A stretch of DNA of 64,000 nucleotides, from NCBI RefSeq assembly GCF_003865035.1, contig NZ_BHVZ01000002.1, forward strand, positions 275,560 through 339,559, given 5' to 3'. The translations under genes and the position numbers were made by a program. Shown here piece by piece: positions 17,707-27,372 of the stretch. The notes beneath the pieces were generated by a model that made no database searches, had not been told where the DNA came from, and saw only the letters and a list, made by a program, of their open reading frames with translations. Source of the DNA: Anaerotignum faecicola (GTDB lineage: Bacteria; Bacillota; Clostridia; Lachnospirales; Anaerotignaceae). Every line of letters begins with the position of its first letter. Position 1 is the stretch's first letter.

Positions 17707-17906
17707 AAGAAAAAAGCCCCACTCTTAGGTGTGTCCCAATAAGAAAACATGAAGAAAATGAAATAGCTAAAAGCCTGCGGATACAAGGAAGTTTCCCGCA
17801 GGCATCCTTTGACTTAGGCTGTCAAGGGGAACTGACGCAGTAGCCGTAGCTTTCAGCATTTCAGAATTCAAGTTTTCTTATTTGGGCGCACCTTTTAGAG
17901 TGGGGC
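17707..17906 (-). ncRNA. 191-nt inverted-repeat element after groEL: candidate structured RNA, terminator or MITE
   Basis: The ends of this element pair over 33-35 bp (17716-17748 with 17872-17906) with only a few mismatches and bulges. Inside, short stems extend the rod, and there are two further hairpins: GCCTGCGG/CCGCAGGC at 17773-17803 and CCTTTGAC/GTCAAGG at 17806-17827. On the minus strand the final arm GAGTGGGGC is followed at once by TTTTTTCTTG, which makes the whole a plausible Rho-independent end for groEL or a discrete RNA of about 190 nt. No open frame is present. I could not match it with confidence to 6S, SRP, tmRNA or another family. The long, nearly perfect terminal repeats also fit a miniature inverted-repeat element, but no target duplication is obvious. 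Confidence 0.5.
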
Positions 17907-17930
17907 GAAGTCTGCTTTCGACTTAATGCA

Positions 17931-19568
<1,638 letters not shown>

Positions 19569-19607
19569 TCAAATTTTCAAATTTTTATTTTCAAAAATCA
19601 ATTAAAA

Positions 19608-19895
19608 TCAATCCTTGATGATTGCCAGAATATCATTCTGACGCATAATCAGGTATTCCTCGCCGTCATATTTCACTTCCATTGCGCCATATTTGGAATA
19701 CAGCACATGGTCGCCCTCCTTCACTACCATCTCAATCTTGGTATCGCCAACCATGCCGCCGGGGCCGACAGCAACAACGATTGCTTCCTGCGGCTTTTCC
19801 TTCGCCTGACTTGTCAGCACAATGCCGGATTTTGTGGTTTCCTGTGCTTCTACCTGTTTCAATACGACTTTATCTCCTAATGGTGCAAGTTTCAT
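19608..19895 (-). CDS. groES: Co-chaperonin GroES (Hsp10)
   Basis: This 95-residue lid protein of GroEL has the family start LAPLGDKVVLKQVEAQETTKSGIVL with the mobile loop at about residues 17-33 and the GDHVLYSKYGAMEVKYDGEEYLIM strand region; here both are named only as landmarks (SGIVL, GDHVLYSKYG). Two ATGs are close together. The second, at 19895, is preferred because GGAGG is 8 nt before it but only 2 nt before the first. It opens the groES-groEL operon directly behind CIRCE and a good promoter. Confidence 0.96.
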   Translation of the reverse strand: MKLAPLGDKVVLKQVEAQETTKSGIVLTSQAKEKPQEAIVVAVGPGGMVGDTKIEMVVKEGDHVLYSKYGAMEVKYDGEEYLIMRQNDILAIIKD

Positions 19896-19924
19896 TTTCA
19901 TTACCTCCTATAATTTTCTATCTG

Positions 19925-19951
19925 TTAGCACTCATCTAATCCGAGTGCTAA
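19925..19951 (-). promoter_or_regulatory. CIRCE operator (HrcA binding site)
   Basis: The perfect consensus TTAGCACTC-N9-GAGTGCTAA lies between the groES promoter and its start. HrcA binds it and represses the operon until heat shock. No hrcA gene is in this window. Confidence 0.97.
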
Positions 19952-19963
19952 TTTACAATACCT

Positions 19964-19992
19964 ATATTAACACCATATCCAGTTATATTCAA
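19964..19992 (-). promoter_or_regulatory. Promoter of groES-groEL
   Basis: TTGAAT and TAATAT with 17-nt spacing on the minus strand, ending 12 nt before CIRCE. Confidence 0.75.
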
Positions 19993-20032
19993 GACCCTTT
20001 TTGAAAATTCACAAATTGTTTAAAAAGTTCAT

Positions 20033-20068
20033 AAAAAAAGAGACTGTATGCCTTCACATACAATCTCT
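20033..20068 (-). terminator. Terminator of the flavoprotein gene
   Basis: An 11-bp stem GAGACTGTATG with one G-U pair and a 5-nt loop is followed by seven T on the minus strand. Confidence 0.85.
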
Positions 20069-20141
20069 GTCCATTTCCGCTGTCCGCTTTTGCTTTTTTT
20101 GCTGTCCTTTTCGTGTCCAATCTGTCCACACCTGTCCACTC

Positions 20142-21002
20142 TTATTTTCGGTTGCCTTCATCCAGATATGCCGCCGCGCTCAATGCCGCAACCAGTCCCT
20201 CGCCGACCGCCTTCGCAATCTGATACGGCGCACCGGTGCAGTCTCCTGCCGCAAAAACGCCGGGAAGATTCGTTTTCATCGCACGGTCAACCACGATATT
20301 CTTGCCATCCGTTTCCAGCCCAAACAGCAAACTTTCGGGGGCTGTGCTGTTTTTCGCAAAGAAAATCCCATCACAGGGAATCGCTTCTCCCCCCACCTCC
20401 AGCGCGGAAACCCTGCCATTCTCGCCAAGCACCGCCTGCGGTTTTCCTTCCTTTAAATGGATGTTTTCCTTTAAATACATCACCGGCTGATACAAAGGCA
20501 GATACGTCACGCGCGCGCAGACATCCGCAAGGAAGTTTGCCTCTGCCTCCCCCTCTGCATTTTCGCCCACAACCACAACATTTTTACCGCGATAAAGCAT
20601 CCCATCGCAGGTCGCGCAATAGCTGACCCCCTTGCCGAGATACTCCGTTTCGCCCGCAATGCCGCGGCTTTTATTGATGCCCGTTGCCAGAATCAGCGTT
20701 TTTGCCTGCACGAAATTATTATCCGCATTGATAACAAAATACTCTCCCATGGGCATAATCTGCTTGATGCGCGATTCCACAAACTCCACGCCCTGCTTTC
20801 TGGCGTGGGCATAAAACTGATTCAGCAGCTCCTCGCCGCTTAAATCGGGCAGACCAAGGTAATTATCAACCTTCTCCGCCGCAAACAGCAGAGAGCTATC
20901 CAGACTTCTGCCGAAGATGCAAACGCTTTTATTCCGCTGCCTTGCGCTGACCGCCGCCGATAACGCCGCAGGGCCGCCGCCGATAATCCCGATATCGTAC
21001 AT
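20142..21002 (-). CDS. Thioredoxin-reductase-like FAD/NAD(P) oxidoreductase
   Basis: A 286-residue flavoprotein with the class II thioredoxin reductase layout. The N-terminal FAD loop is GIIGGGPAALSAA, the redox-active pair sits in SYCATCDG near residue 128, a second dinucleotide motif VVVGENAEGEAEANFLAD follows, and the FAD C-terminal motif is VFAAGDCTGAPYQ near 250. The NAD(P)-binding loop has GENAEG where the classic form is GGGDSA, so a ferredoxin-dependent or otherwise divergent reductase is possible. The start is ATG at 21002 behind GGAAGGAGG. It stands alone between groE and the EF-G-like gene. Confidence 0.85.
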   Translation of the reverse strand: MYDIGIIGGGPAALSAAVSARQRNKSVCIFGRSLDSSLLFAAEKVDNYLGLPDLSGEELLNQFYAHARKQGVEFVESRIKQIMPMGEYFVINADNNFVQAKTLILATGINKSRGIAGETEYLGKGVSYCATCDGMLYRGKNVVVVGENAEGEAEANFLADVCARVTYLPLYQPVMYLKENIHLKEGKPQAVLGENGRVSALEVGGEAIPCDGIFFAKNSTAPESLLFGLETDGKNIVVDRAMKTNLPGVFAAGDCTGAPYQIAKAVGEGLVAALSAAAYLDEGNRK

Positions 21003-21052
21003 AGAAAAGCCTCCTTCCGATTGACCTATCCAAGTATCGTCCAAAATCAAAA

Positions 21053-21090
21053 TAAAAAACCACGAGAGGAAAAAATATCTTCTCGTGGTT
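21053..21090 (-). terminator. Terminator of the EF-G-like gene
   Basis: A 10-bp stem AACCACGAGA/TCTCGTGGTT with a run of six T on the minus strand, about 54 nt after the stop codon. Confidence 0.85.
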
Positions 21091-21143
21091 CATTTTATCA
21101 TATTATTTCAGAAAAATCTGTTGCATCTGCCACTTTTCGGAAA

Positions 21144-23222
21144 TTATTTTTCTTTTTCAGCGGCGCGTGCTTCAATAATCTTTTTCTGTACCTCCATGGG
21201 TGCTTCCTCATATCTTTCAAAATGATGTCTGTATTCACCACGGCTCTGTGTCATGGAGCGCAGGTCGGTTGCGTATTTGTGCATTTCTGCGGTAGGAACC
21301 TCTGCAACAATGCACTTCTTCATGCCGACTGCATCCATGCTCAAAATGCGCCCACGGCGTTTTGTGATATCGCCCATGATGTCGCCCATGTATTTATCGG
21401 GAATCAGCACCTCAACGTGTTCGATGGGTTCCAGAATGACGGGCTTTGCCTGTGGAATCCCTTCCTTGAATGCAACAGAGGTTGCCATCTTGAACGCCAT
21501 TTCGGAGGAGTCAACGGGATGGTAGGAGCCATCTGTCAGGGTAGCCTTCAGACCAACAACGGGATAGCCTGCCAGCACGCCGCTCTGTACACATTCCTGC
21601 AAGCCCTTTTCAACCGCAGGGAAATACTGCTTGGGAACGGAGCCGCCGAAGATTTTTTCTTCAAAGATAACAGGTGTTGTGGTATCATAGCTGGGCTCAA
21701 ATTCCATCACAACGTCACCAAACTGACCATGACCGCCGGACTGCTTTTTATAACGACCGCGAACGGATGCTTTTGCCTTGATGGTTTCTCTGTAAGGGAT
21801 GATGGGGTCTGTCAGATCAACCTCAATCTTATATTTTGCTTTCAGCTTCTGCACCATAACATCCAGCTGCTGTTCGCCAACGCCATAAACCAGCGTCTGT
21901 TTGGTTTCGGGGTTTACTTCCATCTTAATCGTGGGGTCTTCCTCACGAATCTTTGTCAGGGCTGCGGAAAGCTTATCCTCATCGCCCTTGCCCTTCGGTT
22001 TGATTGCCATGCAAAGCACGGAGCCAGGCAGCGCAATCTTGGGAATGATAATATTTGCATCCTTCAGAGAAAGGGTATCCTGTGTAGAGGTGTTGGAAAG
22101 CTTTGCCAGTGCGCCGATATCACCGGAGTGCAGCTCATCCACCTCAATCTGCTCCTTCCCCCGCATAACATACAAACGTCCAACCTTTTCGACGGTATCC
22201 TTTTCTTCATTATAGACACTCATGGTAGTATCCAGCTTACCTGTCATCACGCGGAACAGGTTCAGGCGGCCGATATAGGGGTCGGCAATGGTTTTGAATA
22301 CATACGCAGAGAAGCGTTCGTCATCGGAGGAGCAATAAACAACGTCCTTCCCGTCATGGAAGGCATGGAAGTTTGCCTTTGCTTCGATTGCAGGAAGGGT
22401 GAAGCGAACGATTGTATTCATCAAAAGCTTAACGCCATAGCCCAGTGTTGCGGAACCGCACATAACGGGTGCAATGCTATGGTTTGCGATACCAACCTGC
22501 AAACCGTCATAGATTTCCTCTTCGGTCAGCTCTTCATCATTGAAGAATTTTTCCATCAGCTCTTCACTGGATTCTGCCGCTACCTCAATCAGCATGGAGC
22601 GCAGAACCTCAACCTGATCCTTTTTATCCTCCGGCATTTCGCATTTTTCCAGCTTGCCGTTTACCTTCTTTCTGGCATCTCTCTTAATCAGATTGATAAA
22701 GCCGATGAAGTTGCCGTTTTCATCATCAAAGGGAATTTGCAGGGGGGCAACGGCTTTGCCGAAGTTTTTACGCAAATCAGCCAGTGTTTTTTCAAAGTCT
22801 GCATTTTCATCATCCATCTGGTTAATGAAAATGATACGGGGCAGGTGCATTTCTTCGCAGTATTCCCATGCCTTTTCCGTACCGACCTCTACGCCGGATT
22901 TTGCGGAAACCATAATCAGCCCTGTATCTGCTACGTTCATTGCCAGCTTTACCTCGGCTGCAAAGTCAAAGTAACCGGGAGTATCCAGGAAGTTAATCTT
23001 TGTATCCTGCCATTCAACGGGAATTACAGATGTATTGATCGAAACCTTACGGCGAATTTCTTCTGCTTCATAGTCGGACACAGTGTTTCCGTCTTCCACC
23101 TTGCCGAATCTCTTCGTTGCACCGGAATAATACAACGCTGCTTCGGAATATGTGGTTTTACCGGAACCGCTGTGGCCCAAAAGAACTACGTTTCTCACTC
23201 TGTTAGATGCATAATTTTTCAT
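21144..23222 (-). CDS. EF-G-like translational GTPase (FusA2 type)
   Basis: A 692-residue protein with all five EF-G domains. The G1 loop is GHSGSGKTT, not the AHIDAGKTT of the canonical factor, and G4 is NQMD instead of NKMD. G3 is DTPGYFDFAAEV. Such divergent paralogues are common in clostridia and are usually annotated simply as elongation factor G; canonical EF-G is normally encoded with rpsL, rpsG and tuf. Its role could be ribosome rescue, recycling or protection, but nothing here decides. A tetracycline-protection role is unlikely, since the loop IV tip sequence SGGHGQFGDV is EF-G-like. ATG at 23222 follows GGGAGGG. Confidence 0.88.
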   Translation of the reverse strand: MKNYASNRVRNVVLLGHSGSGKTTYSEAALYYSGATKRFGKVEDGNTVSDYEAEEIRRKVSINTSVIPVEWQDTKINFLDTPGYFDFAAEVKLAMNVADTGLIMVSAKSGVEVGTEKAWEYCEEMHLPRIIFINQMDDENADFEKTLADLRKNFGKAVAPLQIPFDDENGNFIGFINLIKRDARKKVNGKLEKCEMPEDKKDQVEVLRSMLIEVAAESSEELMEKFFNDEELTEEEIYDGLQVGIANHSIAPVMCGSATLGYGVKLLMNTIVRFTLPAIEAKANFHAFHDGKDVVYCSSDDERFSAYVFKTIADPYIGRLNLFRVMTGKLDTTMSVYNEEKDTVEKVGRLYVMRGKEQIEVDELHSGDIGALAKLSNTSTQDTLSLKDANIIIPKIALPGSVLCMAIKPKGKGDEDKLSAALTKIREEDPTIKMEVNPETKQTLVYGVGEQQLDVMVQKLKAKYKIEVDLTDPIIPYRETIKAKASVRGRYKKQSGGHGQFGDVVMEFEPSYDTTTPVIFEEKIFGGSVPKQYFPAVEKGLQECVQSGVLAGYPVVGLKATLTDGSYHPVDSSEMAFKMATSVAFKEGIPQAKPVILEPIEHVEVLIPDKYMGDIMGDITKRRGRILSMDAVGMKKCIVAEVPTAEMHKYATDLRSMTQSRGEYRHHFERYEEAPMEVQKKIIEARAAEKEK

Positions 23223-23437
23223 AGAATCTTCCCTCCCATAGGTTTATTTTTGAACGGATTTGTGTCCGTCAAGGGGCTTGTTAACGTATACAGCGCACAA
23301 AATATGTACAATCTATACACTACATTAAATTCGACCATTATTTGAATTTCCCTTTATTTTTTTCCAAAAAAATTTCGTATTGACGGTTTTGCCGAAAGAA
23401 GTCGCATTTTCTCGTTCCGTTTTTGTGCAAAATAAAA

Positions 23438-23472
23438 CCATACACCTCTGTGGACAGATGTATGGCTTTCTT
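23438..23472 (-). terminator. Terminator of the amidase gene
   Basis: A stem CCATACA plus CTGT blocks with mismatches, loop at 23452-23455, flanked by T-rich sequence on both strands. Confidence 0.6.
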
Positions 23473-23496
23473 TTTACATAAAAATTTTCAAGCTCC

Positions 23497-24027
23497 TTAC
23501 CGCAAACCGAAATAGGCAGCGACCGCATTACTCAACGCTTTTCCGATTTCGTCAATATTCCCCCTAATCCACGCGGCATCCTCCGGATTATCATGATACG
23601 CAACCTCAACCAATGCAGAGGGGGCATTTGTCCGGCGCAGCTCACGCAGGGTTGTGGTCGGCAGCACCTGCACCTTGGATGGGTCGGGATAAATCTCACG
23701 CAGCTCATCGGCAATCAGCTCCGCCATCTGTCTGCCATAAGGGCTTGTGGCATAATAATAGACCACAGGGCCGCGCCTTGTGCCTGCGACAGGCGGAGGG
23801 GCGGCGTTGGAATGGATGGCAAGGTGAAAATCGACATTGCTGTTATTGGAATCGGCAATCGCCTGCCCCAGTGTCATTTCGGGGGCATTGCGGAGATATT
23901 CAATGCCATCCGCCGCAAGATATGGCTCCATGGCATCCGCAATCAGATTCATGACCTCCTCCTCCGAACCGCCGCCGTAGAAGGGATTATATTCCTGCAA
24001 GGAGGGACTGAGATAAATTCTGGGCAT
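23497..24027 (-). CDS. N-acetylmuramoyl-L-alanine amidase (Amidase_3)
   Basis: A 176-residue zinc amidase domain that cleaves the bond between muramic acid and the stem peptide. Metal and catalytic positions are seen in the N-terminal YGGGSEEEVMN (Glu), in FHLAIHSNA (His) and in SALVEVAYHDNPED (catalytic Glu). The domain begins at residue 1 and there is no signal peptide, which is odd for a wall enzyme; it may act in lysis, in sporulation, or be exported by an unknown route. ATG at 24027 follows AAGGGGAG. Confidence 0.85.
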   Translation of the reverse strand: MPRIYLSPSLQEYNPFYGGGSEEEVMNLIADAMEPYLAADGIEYLRNAPEMTLGQAIADSNNSNVDFHLAIHSNAAPPPVAGTRRGPVVYYYATSPYGRQMAELIADELREIYPDPSKVQVLPTTTLRELRRTNAPSALVEVAYHDNPEDAAWIRGNIDEIGKALSNAVAAYFGLR

Positions 24028-24066
24028 AGCATTTCTCCCCTTTTTCCCTCAATATATGAAAATACA

Positions 24067-24094
24067 TAAAAAAAGTGCCGACAGGGTCGGCACT
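24067..24094 (-). terminator. Terminator of the alcohol dehydrogenase gene
   Basis: Perfect 9-bp stem AGTGCCGAC/GTCGGCACT, 3-nt loop, seven T on the minus strand. Confidence 0.9.
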
Positions 24095-24104
24095 TCAGTC
24101 GAAA

Positions 24105-25205
24105 TCATTTTAACAGGCTTTTTTTATACATATTGTAGATATCCGCTCTTTCCAGAGGATAAGGGAAGGTTGCCAGCTTGCCCTTCTGCTCCATGAAGCG
24201 GTCGGTATAGCTTGTGACATCTGCTTCGGTGTAGGTGGAATTATGCTCCAGAACGGCATCCAGAAAGGCACCCATCTCGGCTGTGCTTGCAAAGCCAAGA
24301 TATTCCAGAACCTTCGCGACATTTTCATCCCCTGCGGGGAACAGCTCCAGATATGCCTGCGTCAGAACGCCATTTGCCATGCCATGAGGCAGCCCCTTCT
24401 CGTAGGTCAGGAAATAGCCCATGCCATGGGGCAGAGAGGTCATGGTCTGTGCGATTGCAACGCCGCCAAGGGCGGACATCAGCATCAGCTTATCCCTCGT
24501 TTCGGGGGAATAGACTCTTTCACGCAGGGCAGGCATACATTCCTTGAAAAGCAGCAGCCCCTGCTTGGCGATTTCTCTGCTGACCGCGGTTGCCTTTGCG
24601 GAAAGATAGCTTTCCACCAGATGCGTCAGCGCGTCTACAGCGGTATTGTTTGTGGTTCTTGCAGGCAGGGTATCCATATATTTCGGGTCGAGAAATGCCA
24701 CTGTAGCAAAGATATGCGCGGCAATGCTCGATTTTGTTCTTTTTGCATGCAGGGTCACGATGGCATACTGCGTTACCTCCGAGCCTGTGCCTGCGGTTGT
24801 GGGTACGGCTACTACGGGCAATGCCTTATTTTCTGCATTCCAGAGGGCATCCGTCCCCTGTTCGGGATGCGCCGCCATGGTCGCAATCGCCTTAGAGGAA
24901 TCCATCGGGGAACCGCCGCCAATACCGATGAAAAATTCCACGCCCTCCGCGATGGCAAGCTTTGCCGCCCGTTCTACGGTTTCTACGGAAGGGTTTTCCT
25001 CGATTTCATCAAACAGAATCCACGCAATGTCAAGGCTGTCCAGTGCATCGGTGATATCCTGCTGTGCGCCGTTTCTCTTGGCGGAGGTTTTCCCCGTGAC
25101 AACCATTGCCTTTTTGCCGAGCTTCGCCATTGCCTCCTTATGCTCCGCTACGCAGCCTCTGCCGAAATAGCAATCTGTCGGCATAAAATAATGAAAGTTT
25201 CCCAT
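24105..25205 (-). CDS. Iron-containing alcohol dehydrogenase
   Basis: A 366-residue group III alcohol dehydrogenase. The NAD(P)-binding segment GIGGGSPMDSSKAIA is near residues 93-107, the PTTAGTGSEVTQYAI segment follows, and metal ligands are in DALTHLVESY (Asp, His) and in SLPHGMGYFL and GLPHGMANG (His). Enzymes of this family reduce aldehydes such as butanal or acetaldehyde or oxidise alcohols or glycerol; the substrate cannot be assigned. It has its own terminator. The ATG at 25205 follows GGATGTGGAG. In a fermenter it would dispose of reducing power as an alcohol, which is inference. Confidence 0.9.
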   Translation of the reverse strand: MGNFHYFMPTDCYFGRGCVAEHKEAMAKLGKKAMVVTGKTSAKRNGAQQDITDALDSLDIAWILFDEIEENPSVETVERAAKLAIAEGVEFFIGIGGGSPMDSSKAIATMAAHPEQGTDALWNAENKALPVVAVPTTAGTGSEVTQYAIVTLHAKRTKSSIAAHIFATVAFLDPKYMDTLPARTTNNTAVDALTHLVESYLSAKATAVSREIAKQGLLLFKECMPALRERVYSPETRDKLMLMSALGGVAIAQTMTSLPHGMGYFLTYEKGLPHGMANGVLTQAYLELFPAGDENVAKVLEYLGFASTAEMGAFLDAVLEHNSTYTEADVTSYTDRFMEQKGKLATFPYPLERADIYNMYKKSLLK

Positions 25206-25243
25206 TCACTCCACATCCTTTCTCTTTTCTCCGGAAAAAATAA

Positions 25244-25498
25244 TCAACAAAGGAAATCGTACCATTCCCAATCAGTCTGCATAATCGCCTCAAGGGTTTC
25301 CTCCGCCGGCTCCTCTGTCAGCTCAAATTCAATTTCAAACTCATGATAGCGCTCACCCTCAATCGTTGCTACGCCTGTAATAATATAATTTTTGCCCTCT
25401 CCTGTGACAAATTCGCCCTCCATAAGAAGGTCATCCTCTTCGAGATAAATTTTGTGCAGTTCGTTTGCAATCTGCTCCTCTGTGAATGTCAGCTTCAT
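25244..25498 (-). CDS. Small acidic protein, function unknown
   Basis: An 84-residue, strongly acidic product with an alternating pattern EGERYHEFEIEFELTEEPAEE that suggests beta strands. I do not recognise the family. The start ATG at 25498 has a good GGGAGGACGG site, and the frame lies in front of the alcohol dehydrogenase gene at 38 bp, so co-transcription is likely. No signal peptide or membrane segment is seen. Confidence 0.6.
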   Translation of the reverse strand: MKLTFTEEQIANELHKIYLEEDDLLMEGEFVTGEGKNYIITGVATIEGERYHEFEIEFELTEEPAEETLEAIMQTDWEWYDFLC

Positions 25499-25701
25499 TT
25501 CCGTCCTCCCTTTTTTTGTTTCGTTTTCTTCTCCTTATAGTATCATTTCTTTTAGAATCGGACAAGAAGGAAGTTCCTCTTTTCTTCCGACTGCTTTCAT
25601 GGTAAGATAAAAAGGCGCACTTAAGTCGAAGGCAGAATTTCGACCTATTAAAACAGTCTACTGCTTCCCGGCGGAAGTTTTCTATAAAGGAGTTTTTTTC
25701 T

Positions 25702-26478
25702 ATGAATTACATTGTTTTGGATTTGGAATTCAATCAGGCGTTCCCCTTCAAATCCGGAAAGAAGGTGGAGCCGAACCCGGAATGTCCCTTTGAGATTATT
25801 CAGATTGGGGCGGTGAAGCTGAATGAACACTTTGAGCAGCTGGATTCCTTTAATTGCATGATTTCGCCGCAGATTTATCCCCGTCTGCACCCCTTCGTGG
25901 AAAAAATTACGGGGATTCGTCCGAAGATGCTCGCCGGACAGCCCCATTTTCCTGAGGCATACCAAGCGTTTCTTACGTTTATCGGCAAGAAGCCTGCCGT
26001 TCTTTGCGCATGGGGCGGGGATGATATCAAATCCCTGTACCGCAACATCCTGTATTACAATCTGGATGCCGATGCAATGACAAATCAGTTTCTGAATGTA
26101 CAGCCCTTTGCAGCGGAATATCTGCACCATGAAACAGGCAAGGCAATCGGTCTGAAAAATGCGGTTGAGGCACTGGAGCTGCCGCAGGAGGAAACATTCC
26201 ACAATGCTCTGAACGATGCGACCTATACGGCAAAAATCTTTGCCCTTACGCATCCCGAACACATGCAGCCGGATACCTTTCAGCCACTGACTATGCTGAC
26301 GAAAAAGCCGAAGCGTCTGCGTACAAACGTGAAGTCTCTGTTCCTGCATATTGAAGAACGATTGGAGCGACCGCTGACCGAGGAGGAAAAGGCACTTGTC
26401 AAGCTGGCCTATATGCTGGGGCGCAACCACACCTTTGATGCTGCACCCACAGTACGCAAAAAGGAATCTGCAAAATAA
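25702..26478 (+). CDS. DEDDh 3'-5' exonuclease domain protein
   Basis: A 258-residue exonuclease of the DnaQ/ERI-1-like superfamily on the plus strand. Exo I is YIVLDLEFNQAF at residues 3-14, and Exo III is HNALNDATYTAKIF with the catalytic His and Asp near residue 170. It would degrade RNA or single-stranded DNA from 3' ends with two metal ions. The fold resembles the KapD/ERI-1 group of RNA exonucleases more than a polymerase proofreading subunit. ATG at 25702 follows AAAGGAG. It is transcribed opposite to both neighbours and ends in a bidirectional terminator. Confidence 0.85.
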   Translation: MNYIVLDLEFNQAFPFKSGKKVEPNPECPFEIIQIGAVKLNEHFEQLDSFNCMISPQIYPRLHPFVEKITGIRPKMLAGQPHFPEAYQAFLTFIGKKPAVLCAWGGDDIKSLYRNILYYNLDADAMTNQFLNVQPFAAEYLHHETGKAIGLKNAVEALELPQEETFHNALNDATYTAKIFALTHPEHMQPDTFQPLTMLTKKPKRLRTNVKSLFLHIEERLERPLTEEEKALVKLAYMLGRNHTFDAAPTVRKKESAK

Positions 26479-26495
26479 AAAATGCCTGTAAGAAC

Positions 26496-26526
26496 AAAAA
26501 ATCTCAAAGTCCCTTTGGGATTTTTT
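26496..26526 (+). terminator. Terminator of the exonuclease gene
   Basis: Stem AAAAAATC and CAAAG blocks with a short loop, flanked by A and T runs so that it could act in both directions; 17 nt after the stop. Confidence 0.8.
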
Positions 26527-26542
26527 CTTTTTGCAGACAAAA

Positions 26543-26584
26543 TAAAAAAAGCGGGAGAACGGCTCCCAATACAGCGTTCTCCCG
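26543..26584 (-). terminator. Terminator of the thi operon
   Basis: Perfect 10-bp stem CGGGAGAACG/CGTTCTCCCG followed by a run of seven T on the minus strand, about 190 nt after thiE. Confidence 0.85.
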
Positions 26585-26778
26585 AAATTTTTCGCAACCA
26601 AAAAAACATCCTTGGTTCTCTTCAAAAAATTCGGTCGAAACTTCATGGTCTCCTCTCACGCCGGAACACGGCTTCCCATCGCTGTTCATCTCTGCAAGGC
26701 CTAAGGCGCTCCCCTTCTGCCTTCCCGTTTTCGGGCTGTTCCTTTCGGATGCTGTCAGAAATTTTCATTGACATTCTT

Positions 26779-27372
26779 CTATTTTTCCAGTTTTTTCATT
26801 TGCTCTTCTACATTTTCGCATTGCATGAGCCCACTCATCACACAGATACCTGCCGCACCCGTTTTTCTGACCGATGCCGCATTTTCGCTGCCGATGCCGC
26901 CGATGGCATAAACAGGAATGGCTACGCTTTCCACAACCTCCTGCAAAAACGCCAGCCCTCTGGGGGCAAGTCCCTTCTTGCAATCCGTCACGAAAACGTG
27001 TCCTGCTGTGATATAGGTACAGCCAAGCCGAGCCGCCTCCTGTGCTTCCGCAACAGAATGGCAGGATGCGCCGATGCTTCGGAACTGTTTCTTTTTTTCT
27101 TCCTCCATGCCGCGCAAAATATGCAGGGGCAAATGGATCTGCTCCGCTCCCAGTAAAAGTGCTGCATCAATAAAGCTATGCAGGATGCAGGGAACGTCAT
27201 TTTGCTTACAGATTTGCATTACATTTTCCGCCAGTGCCTTGTATGCCTCTTCACTGAAATCCTTTTCACGCAGGATGATGCCCTTCGGCTGACAGGCTGC
27301 GATTTTTCGGATACGCTGCAAAAAATCCTCATGACAAAGGCTGCGGTTTGTGACACACAAAATATCAGACAT
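26779..27372 (-). CDS. thiE: Thiamine phosphate synthase (ThiE/TenI family)
   Basis: A 197-residue TIM-barrel protein that would join hydroxymethylpyrimidine pyrophosphate to thiazole phosphate. Matching segments are ILCVTNRSLC at the start, GIILREKDF, the phosphate-binding IGASCHSVAEAQ, YITAGHVFVT and YAIGGIGSENA. These could equally describe TenI, the thiazole tautomerase relative, because the usual ThiE DDR motif is not clear. The start ATG at 27372 overlaps the thiH stop by 8 bp. It is last in the thiSFGHE operon. Confidence 0.85.
   Translation of the reverse strand: MSDILCVTNRSLCHEDFLQRIRKIAACQPKGIILREKDFSEEAYKALAENVMQICKQNDVPCILHSFIDAALLLGAEQIHLPLHILRGMEEEKKKQFRSIGASCHSVAEAQEAARLGCTYITAGHVFVTDCKKGLAPRGLAFLQEVVESVAIPVYAIGGIGSENAASVRKTGAAGICVMSGLMQCENVEEQMKKLEK

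Noticed and set aside
17716..17906. Element after groEL as 6S RNA or SRP RNA
   Set aside because: Size is near to 6S, but the uninterrupted 33-bp outer stem and branched tip do not clearly show the 6S central bubble, and no SRP Alu or helix 8 motif was seen. I keep it as unclassified.
23497..24027. Amidase as a full secreted cell-wall hydrolase
   Set aside because: There is no signal peptide or wall-binding domain; only the catalytic domain is encoded, so export is not supported.
25648..26646. Minus-strand frame of 332 codons opposite the exonuclease, with an AGAGGAG site before its ATG
   Set aside because: It passes through two terminator hairpins and covers a conserved exonuclease in antisense; the sequence has no family features.
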